Below are positions 53,058 to 64,000 of a stretch of 64,000 nucleotides of DNA, piece by piece. A model generated the notes under the pieces. That model saw nothing but the letters and a program-made list of their open reading frames with translations. It did no database searches and had not been told where the DNA came from. The DNA is from Siphonodentalium dalli (taxonomy: Eukaryota; Mollusca; Scaphopoda; Gadilida; Siphonodentaliidae). The position numbers and the translations under genes were made by a program. The stretch covers positions 88,964,983 through 89,028,982 of the forward strand of contig CP136061.1 in the NCBI GenBank assembly GCA_032622095.1. The letters run 5' to 3'. The stretch's first letter is position 1; each line of letters starts with the position of its first letter.

Positions 53058-53422
53058 CGACACCAATTTTTAAGTCTGGTTTACAAACACCTCCTACAAC
53101 TTTTTTTCCATTTCATGAAAAAAAATAAAACTTTTTTTTCCCAAAAATGTTTACACGCGTACTGATTTTCATGTGCTGTCGCATCCGGTTCTGCTTATGA
53201 TCATTTACAGATCGATATTTTCATGTATTTCATGACAAGAAATGTCTTGTTTGGTTCAGAATTTCATTCAAAAACATTTTTTCACAATTTTTGTAAAATT
53301 TATGTAAAATTCCACGATTTACTTGATATAAATTGGGGGGACAATATTTTTATTTTTTTCCCTCCTGCATCTACTTTTTTTCTCCCCACATGTTCGTAAA
53401 CCAGACTTAAAAATTGGTGTCG
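53058..53422. mobile_element. MITE with 30-bp terminal inverted repeats
   Basis: CGACACCAATTTTTAAGTCT at the left and AGACTTAAAAATTGGTGTCG at the right are exact complements, and pairing continues inward (GGTTTAC / GTAAACC). Confidence 0.88.
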
Positions 53423-53520
53423 CGTAACTTAGAATAAATAATAAATATATAACTGATCAACAAAGTAAATGCCTGTTAAACAAAATATATTTGGGGGAGG
53501 GGGGGGGGGGGGGTTGAGTA

Positions 53521-53774
53521 CAAGCCTTGAATTAGTGTGTCTGTCATTTGCAGAATGAGGTCCCCAGAGGGTGAGGTTAGTGATGCTACCCTGCATAGCG
53601 GACTAGCATCACCAAATTCACCCTCTGGGGACCTCATTCTGCTTACATCTCAGCAGAATGAGGTTCCCAGAGGGTGAATTTGGTGATGCTAGCCCGCTAT
53701 GCGGGGTAGAATCACTAAATTCACCCTCTGGGGACCTCATTCTGCAAATGACAGACACACTATTTCAAGGCTTG
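53521..53774. mobile_element. Double-hairpin MITE, short form
   Basis: CAAGCCTTGAATTAGTGTGT to ACACACTATTTCAAGGCTTG, two clean hairpins. Poly-G tracts flank both ends (53493-53513 and 53774-53785), suggesting insertion into a G run that was then duplicated or expanded. Confidence 0.9.
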
Positions 53775-54127
53775 GGGGGGGGGGGATAATAGTTATTTTT
53801 ATTTGTAGACAGATTACATAGAAATTATATATAAATAATTCAAAAGACATTGTTGAAACCAGGTGACATCATTAGTCAAATGAACCACTTCATGGAATAT
53901 ATCATTTTACATGTGAGGTAGTATTGCATCTTTTCGCAATCACATGCTAGTTGAATTAAGAAATTAAAAGCTGTTTCAGTGCAGTCACAGGTTTGATTGA
54001 ATAATTCAGCAAACTTTGTGAACTCCAGAATGCAAATTTGCTGAAGTTTTATTGCTGTCAAAACCCATGACTACACTGAATATGCCAGTTATTGCTTATA
54101 TTTACATATTTAAAAAGATGAATTACC

Positions 54128-54477
54128 ATCTGCTTAGGCCTCATCTTCTCTGGAAAGTTTCTTTATTATCAAATTTCTATAGAAACTTCGATCTTCACAT
54201 AGATTATATTTCTTTTTTAGTTTAGTTTCTCTATATTCCCAATTTGGCAGATGACAACATTGCACAATCAAGGTTCTTAATGGGCGTACATCACAATATT
54301 CACCATTTGGGAACTTCAATCTGAGCCTATGTCTACCATAGCAGATGAGGCCATGCAGAATGAGGTCGCCAGGGGGTTAATTTGGCAATGCTAGCCCGCT
54401 ATGAGGGACAGCGTCACTAAATTCACCCTCTTGGGACACCATTCCTGCAAATGACAGTCAAACTAAACTCAGGCTTG
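54128..54477. mobile_element. Double-hairpin MITE, long form, left hairpin missing
   Basis: Starts at CTGCTTAGGCCTCATCTTCT and ends CTAAACTCAGGCTTG. Confidence 0.82.
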
Positions 54478-55726
54478 TTCCAGGTATGAAATAAAAGCTT
54501 TGGAATGAGTACTGCTTCATGAAAGGCAATATTTTCTTTGACATTGGATTTTCTATGCATTTACTTCATGTCATTTCGATGTTTTACAGGAATACCAAAA
54601 ATTAAGCCGTTAATAATTCAAAAACAAAATGATGCTGTTAGGCCTAAAAAAAAAGGTTTTGATTCTCATGCATCGCCGCATCGAAAAAAATGGCCCACGT
54701 TGGACCATTTTATTTCGATTTTGGATTTAAAATATTCACTGTAGTTGTAAACAGGTAACACGAAAATAGGTAACTGTCACACAGAAAATTAGTTATGTTT
54801 CAGATATCGAGTAGGAGCTATGTGTGGGTTTCAACAAAAGACCATAGGCAATGATAACTATCAGGCATATTGTCACCAATGGCTGTCCAAACCCCCAAGT
54901 TTTTGGCCAAATGTGGTAAAAGATTTGGATAAAAGATCAGCAGGAAGTTGGATATTTTACCTTTGCACATTAAGAAAGTAACACTGTAAGATACGAGTTT
55001 TCCCCCTTGCTACACTATTGCAATGGGAGATACGCAAACCAAAGGGCACTAGAGTTTGACAAGCGGTGTATTTTAGCCATTTTTATGATGGTTATTGGAA
55101 GTTTTATTATCTATCATCCATTGCGGTACATATACAGTCTGTAAATAGTCAGCGGAATAAGTGAATCAAGAGTTTCTATGATAGTTTTGAAGATCACTTT
55201 ATCTGTTTGTTTCGACTGTATTTATTTACATTCTGAAATTTTATATGAATTGCACATGTAATTCTGCATGTTGTTACAAATTATTGTGCCAATATTGAAA
55301 TCATATCAATATATATATCATTCTAGGCAATCCCTATATGATGTACGGGTAGTACAATGTCATAATTTGTCATTCTAAATAAAACCCTCGCTCGCGCATT
55401 GATTTTCCACAAAAAAAATGCCTGAGAATCAAATATCTTCTTTTTTTTTGGCCTTAGGTACCTACATGTATAAGCACCGTTTATAGTTCATATTTAGTTT
55501 TCAAAATTTATCCAACAGAAAAACGAGCAGAAAACGAGGTTAAATTAGAAACGTTTTATGTTGTTGTTGTAACTGAGGGCCTGGTAACCTGAATACATCT
55601 TTAACAATTCAGATATTTTGCTGTACACTGTTCAATATAAGAAGTACATGTTCCTATACAATACATTTTACAATTCAGTTGAACATGAAATGGACTGAAA
55701 ATTTACAAAAACCTGGCACCCGACAC
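54478..55726. other. Intergenic, nothing recognised
   Basis: Longest stretch between NDUFA12 and DSTYK without a known repeat copy. No conserved exon seen in six frames. Confidence 0.5.
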
Positions 55727-55862
55727 TTAACCCTTTCAGTGCCAAGTCCAATTTTTGAGCTCTTTCCATCAATGTATCACATTATTATAATCAATAAATT
55801 TGAAAAATTATCAAGGAAATATGGGTTGATACAAAAATGGGACTTGGCACTGAAAGGGTTAA
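55727..55862. mobile_element. TTAA/CCCTTT palindromic element, most of left arm deleted
   Basis: TTAACCCTTTCAGTGCCAAGTCC joins directly to GAGCTCTTTCCATCAATG of the right arm; right arm complete to TTAA. Confidence 0.87.
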
Positions 55863-56129
55863 CATATATTACTAGAAATTATGATTGATTATATTCAAAT
55901 CTTGGAATGTAAAATCACAGAATAAATATTGACTAGATGAGATAGAATGATTTAGAAAGTAAATTACATTGTCAATTATTAATTAAAGTCTGTACCCTTA
56001 ATGTGGTGCAATGATCAACTTAATATTGGTAGACAAGAGTAAACCTTCACAAAGATTAAATATTAAGAGTTAGTGAAACCCAATATTGTCAAATACAGTA
56101 CACGATCATGTCATCTTTATATTTGTAGT
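55863..56129. other. Intergenic, nothing recognised
   Basis: AT-rich unique-looking sequence. Confidence 0.4.
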
Positions 56130-56383
56130 CAAGCCTTGAAATAGTGTGCCTGTCATTTGCAGAATGAGGTCCCCAGAGGGAGAATTTAGTGATGCTACCG
56201 CGGATAGTGGGCTAGCATCACCAAATTCACCCTCTGGGGACCTCATTCTGCTTTCATCTCAGCAGAATGAGGTTTCCAGAGGGTGAATTTGGTGATGCTA
56301 GCCCGCTATGAGGGGTAGCATCACTAAATTCACCCTCTGGGGACCTCATTCCGCAAATGACAGACACACTATTTCAAGGCTTG
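56130..56383. mobile_element. Double-hairpin MITE, short form
   Basis: CAAGCCTTGAAATAGTGTGC to ACACACTATTTCAAGGCTTG with two hairpins. Confidence 0.9.
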
Positions 56384-57224
56384 TTTGTAGTGTAACTTCC
56401 TTCTAAATGCACAGAACAATTTAATTTAAAATTGGTCTGTTAGTTCAAAGGTTATATTTTCCAAGATATTAAACCAGCACTAGGTCTAGTTAAATGCTGC
56501 AGCTTTTACTGAATCTATTAGTTTGAAGATTTAAGCTTTGATTATTAAAGATTTAGTCTTTGAAAAATTTACCATGTTTATCAATGTTGAAAGAAATCAT
56601 CTTTGCGCCATTTAATTTTCCAACAAGCTTCAAAGAATCAGTCAGACTTACACCCCTGGTCAAGTGGTCCTGCTGAATGCAAACTGATGCTGTTAACAAC
56701 AAGTACCATTATATTTTTTTAATTTGTCTTTTTCATGGTGTTCCGATAATCTGAACATATCCAGGAAAAGCCATTATGCATATGAAACATTCAAAAAACA
56801 TATCTATTGCAAAATATTTTTAATACTGGTTGTATTAGTTGTTGAAAATCAACTATAATCACTTTATTCATGTCGTTTTAGAAACTCCAGAGCAGAATTA
56901 TTTTATTTTTCAAAAATATAAATGTTCTTGAATGTTTCACACACACTGGTTTTTTTTCAAATCACTTGATTAGCCAAAAACCGCAAAAATGATAACTTTA
57001 GAAAAAATAACAGTACTTTTTCATACATTTCGGCATCAGTTTGCACTACCCGCATCATAGCAATTCAGCAGGACCACCCGCATCGTAGCATATTAGTAGG
57101 ACCACTTGGCCAGGGGTGTCTTAGGCCAAATAAACATAATAATTTGTTTCCCAGAGAATGCCTCGTCCACATAAAACTGGTTGGCATCCGTCGTCCGTCC
57201 GTGTGTCCTTCCATCAACAATTTC
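56384..57224. repeat. Intergenic with one long-range inverted pair
   Basis: CACCCCTGGTCAAGTGGTCC (56650) and GGACCACTTGGCCAGGGGTG (57099) are near complements, with inner GTGCAAACTGATGC-type pairing, so 56648-57120 is probably a foldback element of about 470 bp. Confidence 0.65.
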
Positions 57225-57850
57225 CTTCAGCACACCCTAAAGGCTAAATCCCCTATCCAATCTTCACCAAACTTCATATGTAGCATCAGGGTGACCTATA
57301 GATGGGAGCTATTTTTCTGAATTTCGATGAAAAACATGGCCACCAGAAGCCATCTTTGATTTCAAATTTGAATCCATCGGCACACGCCCATCAGCCCATA
57401 TTTGTGGCCAGATAATTTTTTAATTTTCAAGCACGATTGTGATCACCTATAGATGGGTGCTATCGAATTTGAACGATTTTCGATTAAAAAATGGCTGCTG
57501 GCAGCCATCTTGGATTTTACACTTTGCATGACTAAATCATTTGGCACACCCTACAGACCACATCCCTCATCCGATCATCACTTTAACTTCATATGGATCT
57601 TCGGGGTGACCTCTAGATGGGAGCCTCCTATTTTAACAAAATTGGTTGAAATACATGGCCACCAGCGTCCATCTTGAAATTTACTCTTTGTATGACTAAA
57701 TCCTTTGGCGCACCCTGCAGACCACATCCCTCATCCGGTCAACACCAAACGTCATATGGATTTTCGGGGGGGACCTCTAGTTTACTTTATCATTCTATTC
57801 ATTGCTCAGCAAAAGTTACTCCTTCCCAAGTTGAGCTACAGTGTCATTGG
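57225..57850 (-). repeat. AAGATGGC-family repeat, inverted
   Basis: Three units with GGCAGCCATCTTGGATTTTA, CATGACTAAATCATTTGGCA and ACCACATCCCTCATCCG; ends at GTTGAGCTACAGTGTCATTGG, the complement of the family's lead-in. Confidence 0.78.
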
Positions 57851-58361
57851 CACATTCATCTCGATTGGGTGGGATTCAAACCCCATCAAGTGATGGTGAA
57901 CGCACCTTGCAACTCAAAAGTCCGACGTCAATACCACACGGCTACCGAATCAACCCCAAAAAAGGAAGCTCAAATGGCTGCTGTATTCAGACGTTGCTCT
58001 TAGGACACTATATGCACATTTTAAGGTCTCTGTGTTAGGTTTTTGGTTGAATTTTTGCACAGCCCTATGTTATATGTACTTGGCTCAGAGACATGCTGAA
58101 CGTTGTCCTGTGTACATGCTTGGGACTATATAAAACACAAGGCTCCGATTTTCATTTTCATGGGGTTGCTTTGGTGCCTCTGTGGTATTGACGTCAAGAC
58201 TTTCAGTCGCAAAGCACACTTGCCATCATGGGCCGGGGTTTGAATCCCATCCAGTCCAATTGTCTCCAAAAAAACCCCAAAAACATGCAGCTTCTAAACA
58301 TCAGCGCCTTGTGTGTTATACAAGGCAACACTCGGTACCTCTTGGAGACACATACATATAT
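57851..58361. other. DSTYK downstream intergenic, nothing recognised
   Basis: Two stretches near 57880 and 58240 (GGGATTCAAACCCC, GGTTTGAATCCC) resemble a tRNA box B but no tRNA cloverleaf could be built around them. Confidence 0.4.
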
Positions 58362-58809
58362 GTGACCCGCCATATCAAATTCAGTCGTAAGTCGGGATTT
58401 TTTTTTACCCTGTGCCAATGCATTCTCTTATATATGCGAGTCGACCATAGGTCGCCTCGCATATATAAGAGAATGCATTGGCCTAACAATTTTTTATCTT
58501 TTTTTTTAAATAAATGTTTCTTACAATTTTTAGGACATAAAATAAAAAACATCCATTACCCTGCAGGAAGCCCCACACATATATAGAAGAGTGTCGTCTG
58601 CTCATGTTTGTCTGGGGCTCTGTATGGGTGAAATTATAAAATTGTTAAAGAATACAAGAAAAAATTATTAAAATTGTAAAAAATTGTTAGGCCAATGCAT
58701 TCTCTTATATATGCGAGGCGACCTATGGTCGACTCGCATATATAAGAGAATGCATTGGCACAGGGTAAAAAAATCCTGACTTACGACTGGATTTGATATG
58801 GCGGGTCAC
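58362..58809. mobile_element. CCAATGCATTCTC long foldback element, full copy
   Basis: GTGACCCGCCATATCAAATT to its complement at the right. Next inward on each side is CCCTGTGCCAATGCATTCTC... hairpin (stem about 30 bp around the GTCGACC/GGTCGCC loop). The core has CTGCAGGAAGCCCCACAC and TCTGGGGCTCTGTATGGG. Flanked by TATAT-type sequence. Confidence 0.87.
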
Positions 58810-58996
58810 ATATATACATATAACATACAGTTGTGCTAAAAATCTACCTTATTTTTTATCTTTATCTCTATAGATCTCTGGCAATTGATTTAACATGCCA
58901 AAAGTGAGCAAATATTCTGTCCAGAAACTAACTTTCAACAAGCATAATTTGATTGTCATACTACATATGATACAGTTTTCAATAACAAGTGTTCTT

Positions 58997-59269
58997 TCAA
59001 CCCTTCCATGACTGGAGCTTCCTGAAATTTTGCCAAAAACCCTGTGCCAATGCATTATCTTACATATGCCAGTCTCCCATAGGGAGCCTCACATATTAAA
59101 GATAATACATTGGCCTAACATTATTTGCCTTGACCTTGTAAGCCATTGTATTCTCTTATATATGCGAGGCTCCATATGGGAGACTCGCATATATAAGTGA
59201 ATTCACTGGCACAGGATCATTAATGCTGCACCAGCGCAGCTCCCGTTATGAACTTCATGAAAGGGTTAA
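58997..59269. mobile_element. TTAA/CCCTT element (CATGACTGGAGC family)
   Basis: AACCCTTCCATGACTGGAGC to AGCTCCCGTTATGAAC then CATGAAAGGGTTAA; two TGCATTATCTTACATATGCC-type hairpins inside. Confidence 0.78.
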
Positions 59270-59421
59270 ATATTCTAAATAAACAGTAACATAACAATAA
59301 TATGTTGCACGGCATATGGTAAAGCACTCCTGCCAAATACCATTGTCACAGAATATCATCAGGATATGACAACAATATCTGGAAACTGATGATGTCCTGC
59401 GATAACACTACTGATTAACAA

Positions 59422-59798
59422 ACCTGAGTTTGCCTGTCATTTGCAGAATGAGGTCCCCAGAGGGTGAATTTAGTGATGCTATCCCACAAAGTGGGCTAGC
59501 ATCACTAAATTCACCCTCTGGGGACCTCATTCTGCTTAGGCCTCATCTTCTCTGGAAAGTTTCTTCATTATCAAATTTCTATAGAAATTTCTTCACATAG
59601 ATTCTATTTCTTTTTTTAATAGTTCAGTATCTCTATATCCCCAAATTGGCAGACGACACATTGCATAATCGAGGTTCCCAATTTGGGAACTTCAATCTGA
59701 GTCTATGTCTCCCGTAGCCGATGAGACCATGCAGAATGAGGTCCTCAGAGGGTGAACTTGGTGATGCTAGCCCACTGTGCACACTAAACTCAGGCTTG
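59422..59798. mobile_element. Double-hairpin MITE, long form, second hairpin truncated
   Basis: CCTGAGTTTGCCTGTCATTT to CACACTAAACTCAGGCTTG; first hairpin 59444-59536 intact, second lost its right arm. Confidence 0.85.
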
Positions 59799-59890
59799 TT
59801 GCAAATGCATTGCATGGCGTTAAGAAATTATTACCGATTGTACTGACGGGGACTTTCTTTTTTTTGTAGTGGTGTTTTTATACTCTTGAC

Positions 59891-60099
59891 CTAATTAGAT
59901 GTTCTTTTCACGGCTATATTGCTACTCCTCCTTGGTGGCATTGGTGTTACTGTCTTTAACGGGAATCGTTTCTGTATGTTCTTTAGGCTCATCTCAACAT
60001 CTCCCAACAGAGGGCGCTTGGTAGGCTCGCCTTCCCAGCAACTCTCCATGAGCTTCCAGCATTCAACATCAAATATCGACAGCTTCTCCGGACGAAGAC
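59891..60099 (-). CDS. DSTYK: DSTYK terminal coding exon
   Basis: Acceptor gcttcaag|GT; 69 codons including stop. Encodes [20 protein letters not shown], then [15 protein letters not shown] and a tail with PPRRSSN. The RP arginine that pairs with APE in kinases is present (TKRPLL). A MITE copy (59422-59798) begins 92 bp past the stop and may lie in the 3' UTR. Confidence 0.96.
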
Positions 60100-63000
60100 C
60101 TTGAAGCAGAGAATGTTACTTATTTCGACGATACAGTTATACAATAAATGACATACATACTACACAAAATGGAGTAGAAGCATATCACACGGAGAGGGCA
60201 TAGTGTTAAGGACTGTCCATCTGCCATCCCATGCACAGATGATAATATAGATTTATATTTAATATGAAGAATATATATACACTAGCAGCAACAGGCTCTA
60301 TTTATGGCCCCTTTGTGTGCTTTGTGCACATTTTGATCGTTTAAATATTTAATTTTTTTTTAAATGAAGAATTTTAATTAAATGTTTTTTTTATTAGATT
60401 GAACTCCTTGCTTAAATTAACAAAATATTATTTTTTTTTAAACTAACACTGTTAAAACATCTGCCGCCCCAAGTCACCACACCAAATTTGGTTGAAATCC
60501 GTCCAGGGGTCTGGAAGAAAAATCACGAATACACAGACAGATCTTATTCTTTTATATATATGCCAAAAAACGACGTTGATGGTTTATAATTACACCGATA
60601 ACACTTTATTTTCAGCTCTCTACTATTAATCCATCTCAGAAAATAAATTGCCACAACAGGATTTTCCGTTGGACGATCTCCGAATTTGGTTGATGGACTG
60701 AAAATAAATTGGCCGAAATTGTCAACGACCAAGCAAACTTTCAGAAAATAAATATTTACACCTCAACTTCAATTTTCAGCAATAAACTATCCATGATAAA
60801 ACAAGAGCATCGCTAGGGCATGGCAAAATACGCCCTTTAGCCATTTTGAATTGTACTACCGCAAAATAAAATAATACTTTGAGCTTACATTTGAAGAAAA
60901 TCTGATATACCCCTAATTTCAATGCCAAAATGCGGTCAAATTCTAAGTCGAAAAATGGCCGTAATTCATGTAAAAATAATTAGACAGAACCTATATTCGA
61001 ACTTGGCCTGTAGTTTTAGCTGGGAAATACACATATCAGCTTTGGTTCAGATCAAATAATAAAAATTGGAGTTATCGGTCGGAAACCGAAATGTTATGAA
61101 ATTGGTCAAATTCTAAGTTGAAAAAGGACCATAACTCATGTAAAAATAACTGGACGGAACCTATATTCGAACTTGGCCTGTATCTTTAGCTGGGAAATAC
61201 ACATACCAACTTTGGTTCAGATCAAATAATCCAAACTGGAGTCATCGGTCGGAAACCAAAAATGTTAACGGACGGAGGGACAGACAGACACACGGACGGA
61301 CGGACAGACTGATAACATAATACGACCTTTTTTCAAAAGGGCGTATAAAATACTTGTTTGACTACGATTTACATTTAAAATGACCCAAATACGACTCAAT
61401 AATTATCAACACACACAGAGTCGAATCCGAAGCGACTGGATAGCGATCGCAGGTAAAATTATTAACTCCAGACTCCTGTCCCGATGTAATTTGTAAACAA
61501 ATGCCCTAATCACATCTAATGTTCTCGTGACAAATGCCGTGTCATTACCATTGGGATGAAGCAGAAAAATGTTAATAGGGTTGTAATCGGGTAACACATT
61601 TTATTTACTCCCAATCAAATTATCCATGTTCATCAGCCTGTTGATCAGTCTGATTCATGATAATATGTGACCCGCCATATCAAATCCAGTCGTAAGTCGG
61701 GATTTTTTTACCCTGTGCCAATGCATTCTCTTATACATGCGAGTTGACCATAGGTCGCCTCGCATATATAAGAGAATGCATTGGCCTAACAATTTTTTAT
61801 CATTTTTTTTAAATAAATGTTTCTTACAATTTTTAGGACATAAAATAAAAAACATCCATTACCCTGCAGGGAGCCCCACACATATATAGAAGCATATAGA
61901 AGAGTGTCGTCTGCTCATGTTTGTCTGGGGCTCTGTATGGGTGAAATTATAAAACTGTTAAAGAATACAAGAAAAAATTATTATAATTGTAAAAAATTGT
62001 TAGGCCAATGCATTCTCTTATATATGCGAGGCGACCTATGGTCGACTCGCATATATAAGAGAATACATTGGCACAGGGTAAAAAAATCCCGAATTACGAC
62101 TGGATTTGATATGGCGGGTCACATTTGTGTTCACAGGAACTATACACGTTGTCATGGATGCTCTTTCAAAAATTAAACAAATGAAAAACTTTTGAGTATT
62201 CAGTCGAGCTTTACAAAAACATGAATACGGCTGAAATGCACAGACATAAGTATAGTATAGTGTCCGTAAGAGACAGAAACATGCAATATAGTCATCAACT
62301 ACTTCTTCAAAAGTTTCTAGCATTGAGTTTTCATGTTGTTTTTTCACTGAGATTCTAATTGAATTCTCGTTCCGCACTTTCGTGTCATCCGGGGACGTTG
62401 TGTGGGCGACGATTATGGCCTCTCGACCAATCAAATTCCCACATTTCTTTAAAACGAAAGTAGTTGTAATTATATATATATAGATATGCATATTGTCAAC
62501 ACAAAATTAAGTCCATGTATCTTGAGATACACCAGATTATGGGTAATTTTTCAGGATTTAGTTGGAAATATGGCTTGTTGCCATTCAGCTTTCCGATGAA
62601 TGGCAACAAGCCATATTTCCCACTAAATCCTGAAAAATTACCCATAATTCTGCTGAAACGGAGGTGGGGGTCAGACTGTATGGTAGAGTGGATTCTTTGA
62701 CCCCTTTTATATCTCCTTACTCTAATTATATATAAATCTCTTGTCTTGTCTTGGTTCTTGGTCCTTAGTTTGGAACCTACAGCCCTTGGGTTCTGATTCA
62801 GATGGTCAAGATTTTGTTTATAGAAATGATTATGTTTTATTCTAATAATATTCCCATCAGACAGGTAAGAATGATGATAATCTATAATATATTCATGTGA
62901 TCAATAGCACTGATAGCTCTCTAAGATTGCAACTCAATTTAATGCTCAGATTCTATTCTCATAGAATCTGAGCATTAAATGTGTGCAAATACACGGAAAC

Positions 63001-63684
63001 GGGTATTCCAAATTACGCCACAAAGGTAGTCAAACTTCAATAAAAGGCACTTTCAGAAAGCCTATTAATAACACATCAAGCGTGTTCTATTGTTTACTGA
63101 AATGATTGGGCTCACATTGGAAATATCGGGCTTTGAGTCCCAAATTGTATGCAAACCCTGAAGACGGGTGCTAAATCTGACTTGCTCTCCTAAGATTTCC
63201 GTTACAAAGCCGACCACCGGAAGTGGTCACTTGTTTTTATACTAGGCGACCATAGATGGGAAAATGGTGACGAAAATGAGCATGTTTACAAAGCGTTGTG
63301 GCGAAACCGAAAGTAGGAAACTTTACGCTATGACATTAAATGTATACTTTGCAACATCGCTACACTGCTGTGAGTGTTTGGGGGAACTTACTTATTTGGA
63401 GGGGTTTATCTGTGTTATCTAACCAGAATCTTACCTTTTTTGACGGACGTCCAGAGTTGATCCTTGTTGGCACATTGTTCGAAAGACTGTGGTAGCTTAA
63501 CAGTTCCTGCACAGACATACCAGAATAGAATCCCGAAAGCGTAAACATCAACACTGTTGTCATAGCGACCAGAGAACAGCTCCGGTGCCATGTGTATTGG
63601 TGTTCCCACAATGCTTCCACTCATCATTGCTTCTGGCTTACAGAATCCTAAGTCCGTTATCTTCCCTCGATTCTGTTTGTCGAG
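59891..63684 (-). CDS. DSTYK: DSTYK, dual serine/threonine and tyrosine kinase, C-terminal part (last two coding exons)
   Basis: Exons 63684-63435 and 60099-59891 (minus) join in phase 1 and end with TAG at 59893-59891. The first carries the second half of a kinase domain: [20 protein letters not shown] (DLG in place of DFG, as in vertebrate DSTYK), the activation segment [16 protein letters not shown] (APE), and [20 protein letters not shown] (subdomain IX). The second carries subdomain XI ([19 protein letters not shown]) and a basic tail ending VKRTSN. Human DSTYK matches nearly residue for residue ([20 protein letters not shown]). Human DSTYK is about 930 aa, so most of the protein, including the N-terminal region and ATP site, lies beyond 64000. 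In vertebrates it links to FGF/ERK signalling and regulation of cell death. Confidence 0.96.
60110..60799. other. DSTYK intron, nothing recognised
   Basis: AT-rich with several poly-T runs; no repeat family copy recognised. Confidence 0.5.
60800..61350. mobile_element. CATCGCTAGGGCG repeat element, shorter copy
   Basis: ACAAGAGCATCGCTAGGGCA ... ATACGCCCTTT to TTTTCAAAAGGGCGTATAA. Two to three internal units (four to five in 24445-25325), then ACGG/ACAG microsatellite. Confidence 0.82.
61667..62122. mobile_element. CCAATGCATTCTC long foldback element, full copy
   Basis: GTGACCCGCCATATCAAATC to GATTTGATATGGCGGGTCAC; nearly the same as 58362-58809, both terminal hairpins present. Confidence 0.88.
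62123..62530. other. DSTYK intron, nothing recognised
   Basis: An open frame on the minus strand (62036-62491) overlaps the foldback element and has no recognisable domain. Confidence 0.4.
62531..62655. mobile_element. Palindromic element (GGCTTGTTGCCATTC family), short
   Basis: AGATTATGGGTAATTTTTCAGG to CCTGAAAAATTACCCATAAT; arms meet at CATTCAGCTTTCCGATGAATG with a small deletion in one arm. Confidence 0.85.
62656..63434. other. DSTYK intron, mostly unrecognised
   Basis: A ~40-bp hairpin at 62938-62980 (TTTAATGCTCAGATTCTA / TAGAATCTGAGCATTAAA). Confidence 0.5.
63435..63684 (-). CDS. DSTYK: DSTYK penultimate exon (activation loop to subdomain IX)
   Basis: Acceptor ctaatatag|CTC and donor AAAAAG|GTAAGA enclose 83 codons plus one base. 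It starts inside the catalytic-loop region (LDKQNR) and contains [12 protein letters not shown] and [11 protein letters not shown]. The upstream intron begins with a copy of the double-hairpin MITE about 53 bp from the exon. Confidence 0.96.
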
Positions 63685-63736
63685 CTATATTAGCATAGAA
63701 ACAAGAACTAAGTAAATTAAAGATACCTGTAAGTGT

Positions 63737-64000
63737 CAAGCCTGATTATAGTGTGTCTGTCATTTGCAGAATGAGGTCCGCAGAGGGTGAATTTAGTAAC
63801 ACTATCCCATGCTGGGGACCTCATTCTGCTTAGGCCTCATCTTCTCTGGAAAGTTTCTTTACTATCAAATTTCCATAGAAACTTAGATTCTATTTCTTTT
63901 TTAATATACTTTCTCTATATTCCCAAATTGGCAGATGACACATTTCATAATCGAGGTTCCCAATGGGTGTACATCACAATATTCACCATTTGGGAACTTC
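63737..64000. mobile_element. Double-hairpin MITE, long form, cut by window end
   Basis: CAAGCCTGATTATAGTGTGTC start; first hairpin lost most of its loop side; AT-rich spacer continues to the window edge. Confidence 0.82.

Noticed and set aside
57880-58260. tRNA box B-like GGTTTGAATCCC and its complement
   Set aside because: No box A at proper distance and no cloverleaf.
62036-62491. 151-codon open frame on the minus strand
   Set aside because: Overlaps the end of a foldback element and contains only low-complexity or unrecognised sequence.

Overview
This window is nuclear DNA of an intron-rich invertebrate animal, most likely a marine lophotrochozoan or basal deuterostome; the exact taxon cannot be told from the sequence. 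Evidence: GT-AG introns of several kb, three conserved animal genes, and a dense load of animal-type mobile elements (palindromic MITEs, a Mutator-like DNA transposon, a CR1/Jockey-like LINE, a Gypsy-like integrase fossil). Orthologues of the two less universal genes (ASZ1/GASZ and DSTYK) are best known from deuterostomes and some lophotrochozoans.

Layout. (1) 8043-38735, minus strand: ten in-frame coding exons (488 codons) of an ASZ1/GASZ homologue, a germline mitochondria-anchored protein of the piRNA pathway. It has an acidic N-terminus, four ankyrin-repeat exons, a Ser/Pro-rich linker, a SAM domain and a following helical exon. The C-terminal exon(s) with the expected membrane anchor were not found and probably lie left of the window. 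(2) 38736-38970: a compact putative bidirectional promoter. (3) 38971-44246, plus strand: a complete four-exon NDUFA12 gene (136 aa, mitochondrial complex I), head to head with ASZ1. (4) 59891-63684, minus strand: the last two coding exons of DSTYK (C-terminal half of the kinase domain); the rest lies right of the window. NDUFA12 and DSTYK are convergent, about 15.6 kb apart, and that space is repeats.

Mobile DNA. Intron 1 of ASZ1 (about 11 kb) holds a 7.2-kb Mutator-like transposon (31349-38530) with ~115-bp terminal inverted repeats, an 8-9 bp target duplication, an uninterrupted 691-codon transposase-like frame and an upstream exon resembling the start of an SGNH hydrolase domain. It also holds a broken LINE reverse transcriptase (29135-30610). 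Elsewhere there are many foldback elements: a double-hairpin family carrying GAGGTCCCCAGAGGGTGAA; several families with TTAA target sites and CCCTTT termini (piggyBac-like); a hairpin family with CCAATGCATTCTCTTATA; a TTCGG-saturated element (20499-21297); a CCGCGGTGTAC-repeat element (28499-28877); and a ~4.1-kb GC-rich element with long inverted ends (48181-52310).

For the three genes, exon joins were checked by reading phase across each splice site, so exon coordinates should be good to the base. Names of mobile-element families are inferred from ends, target duplications and internal structure, without database comparison.
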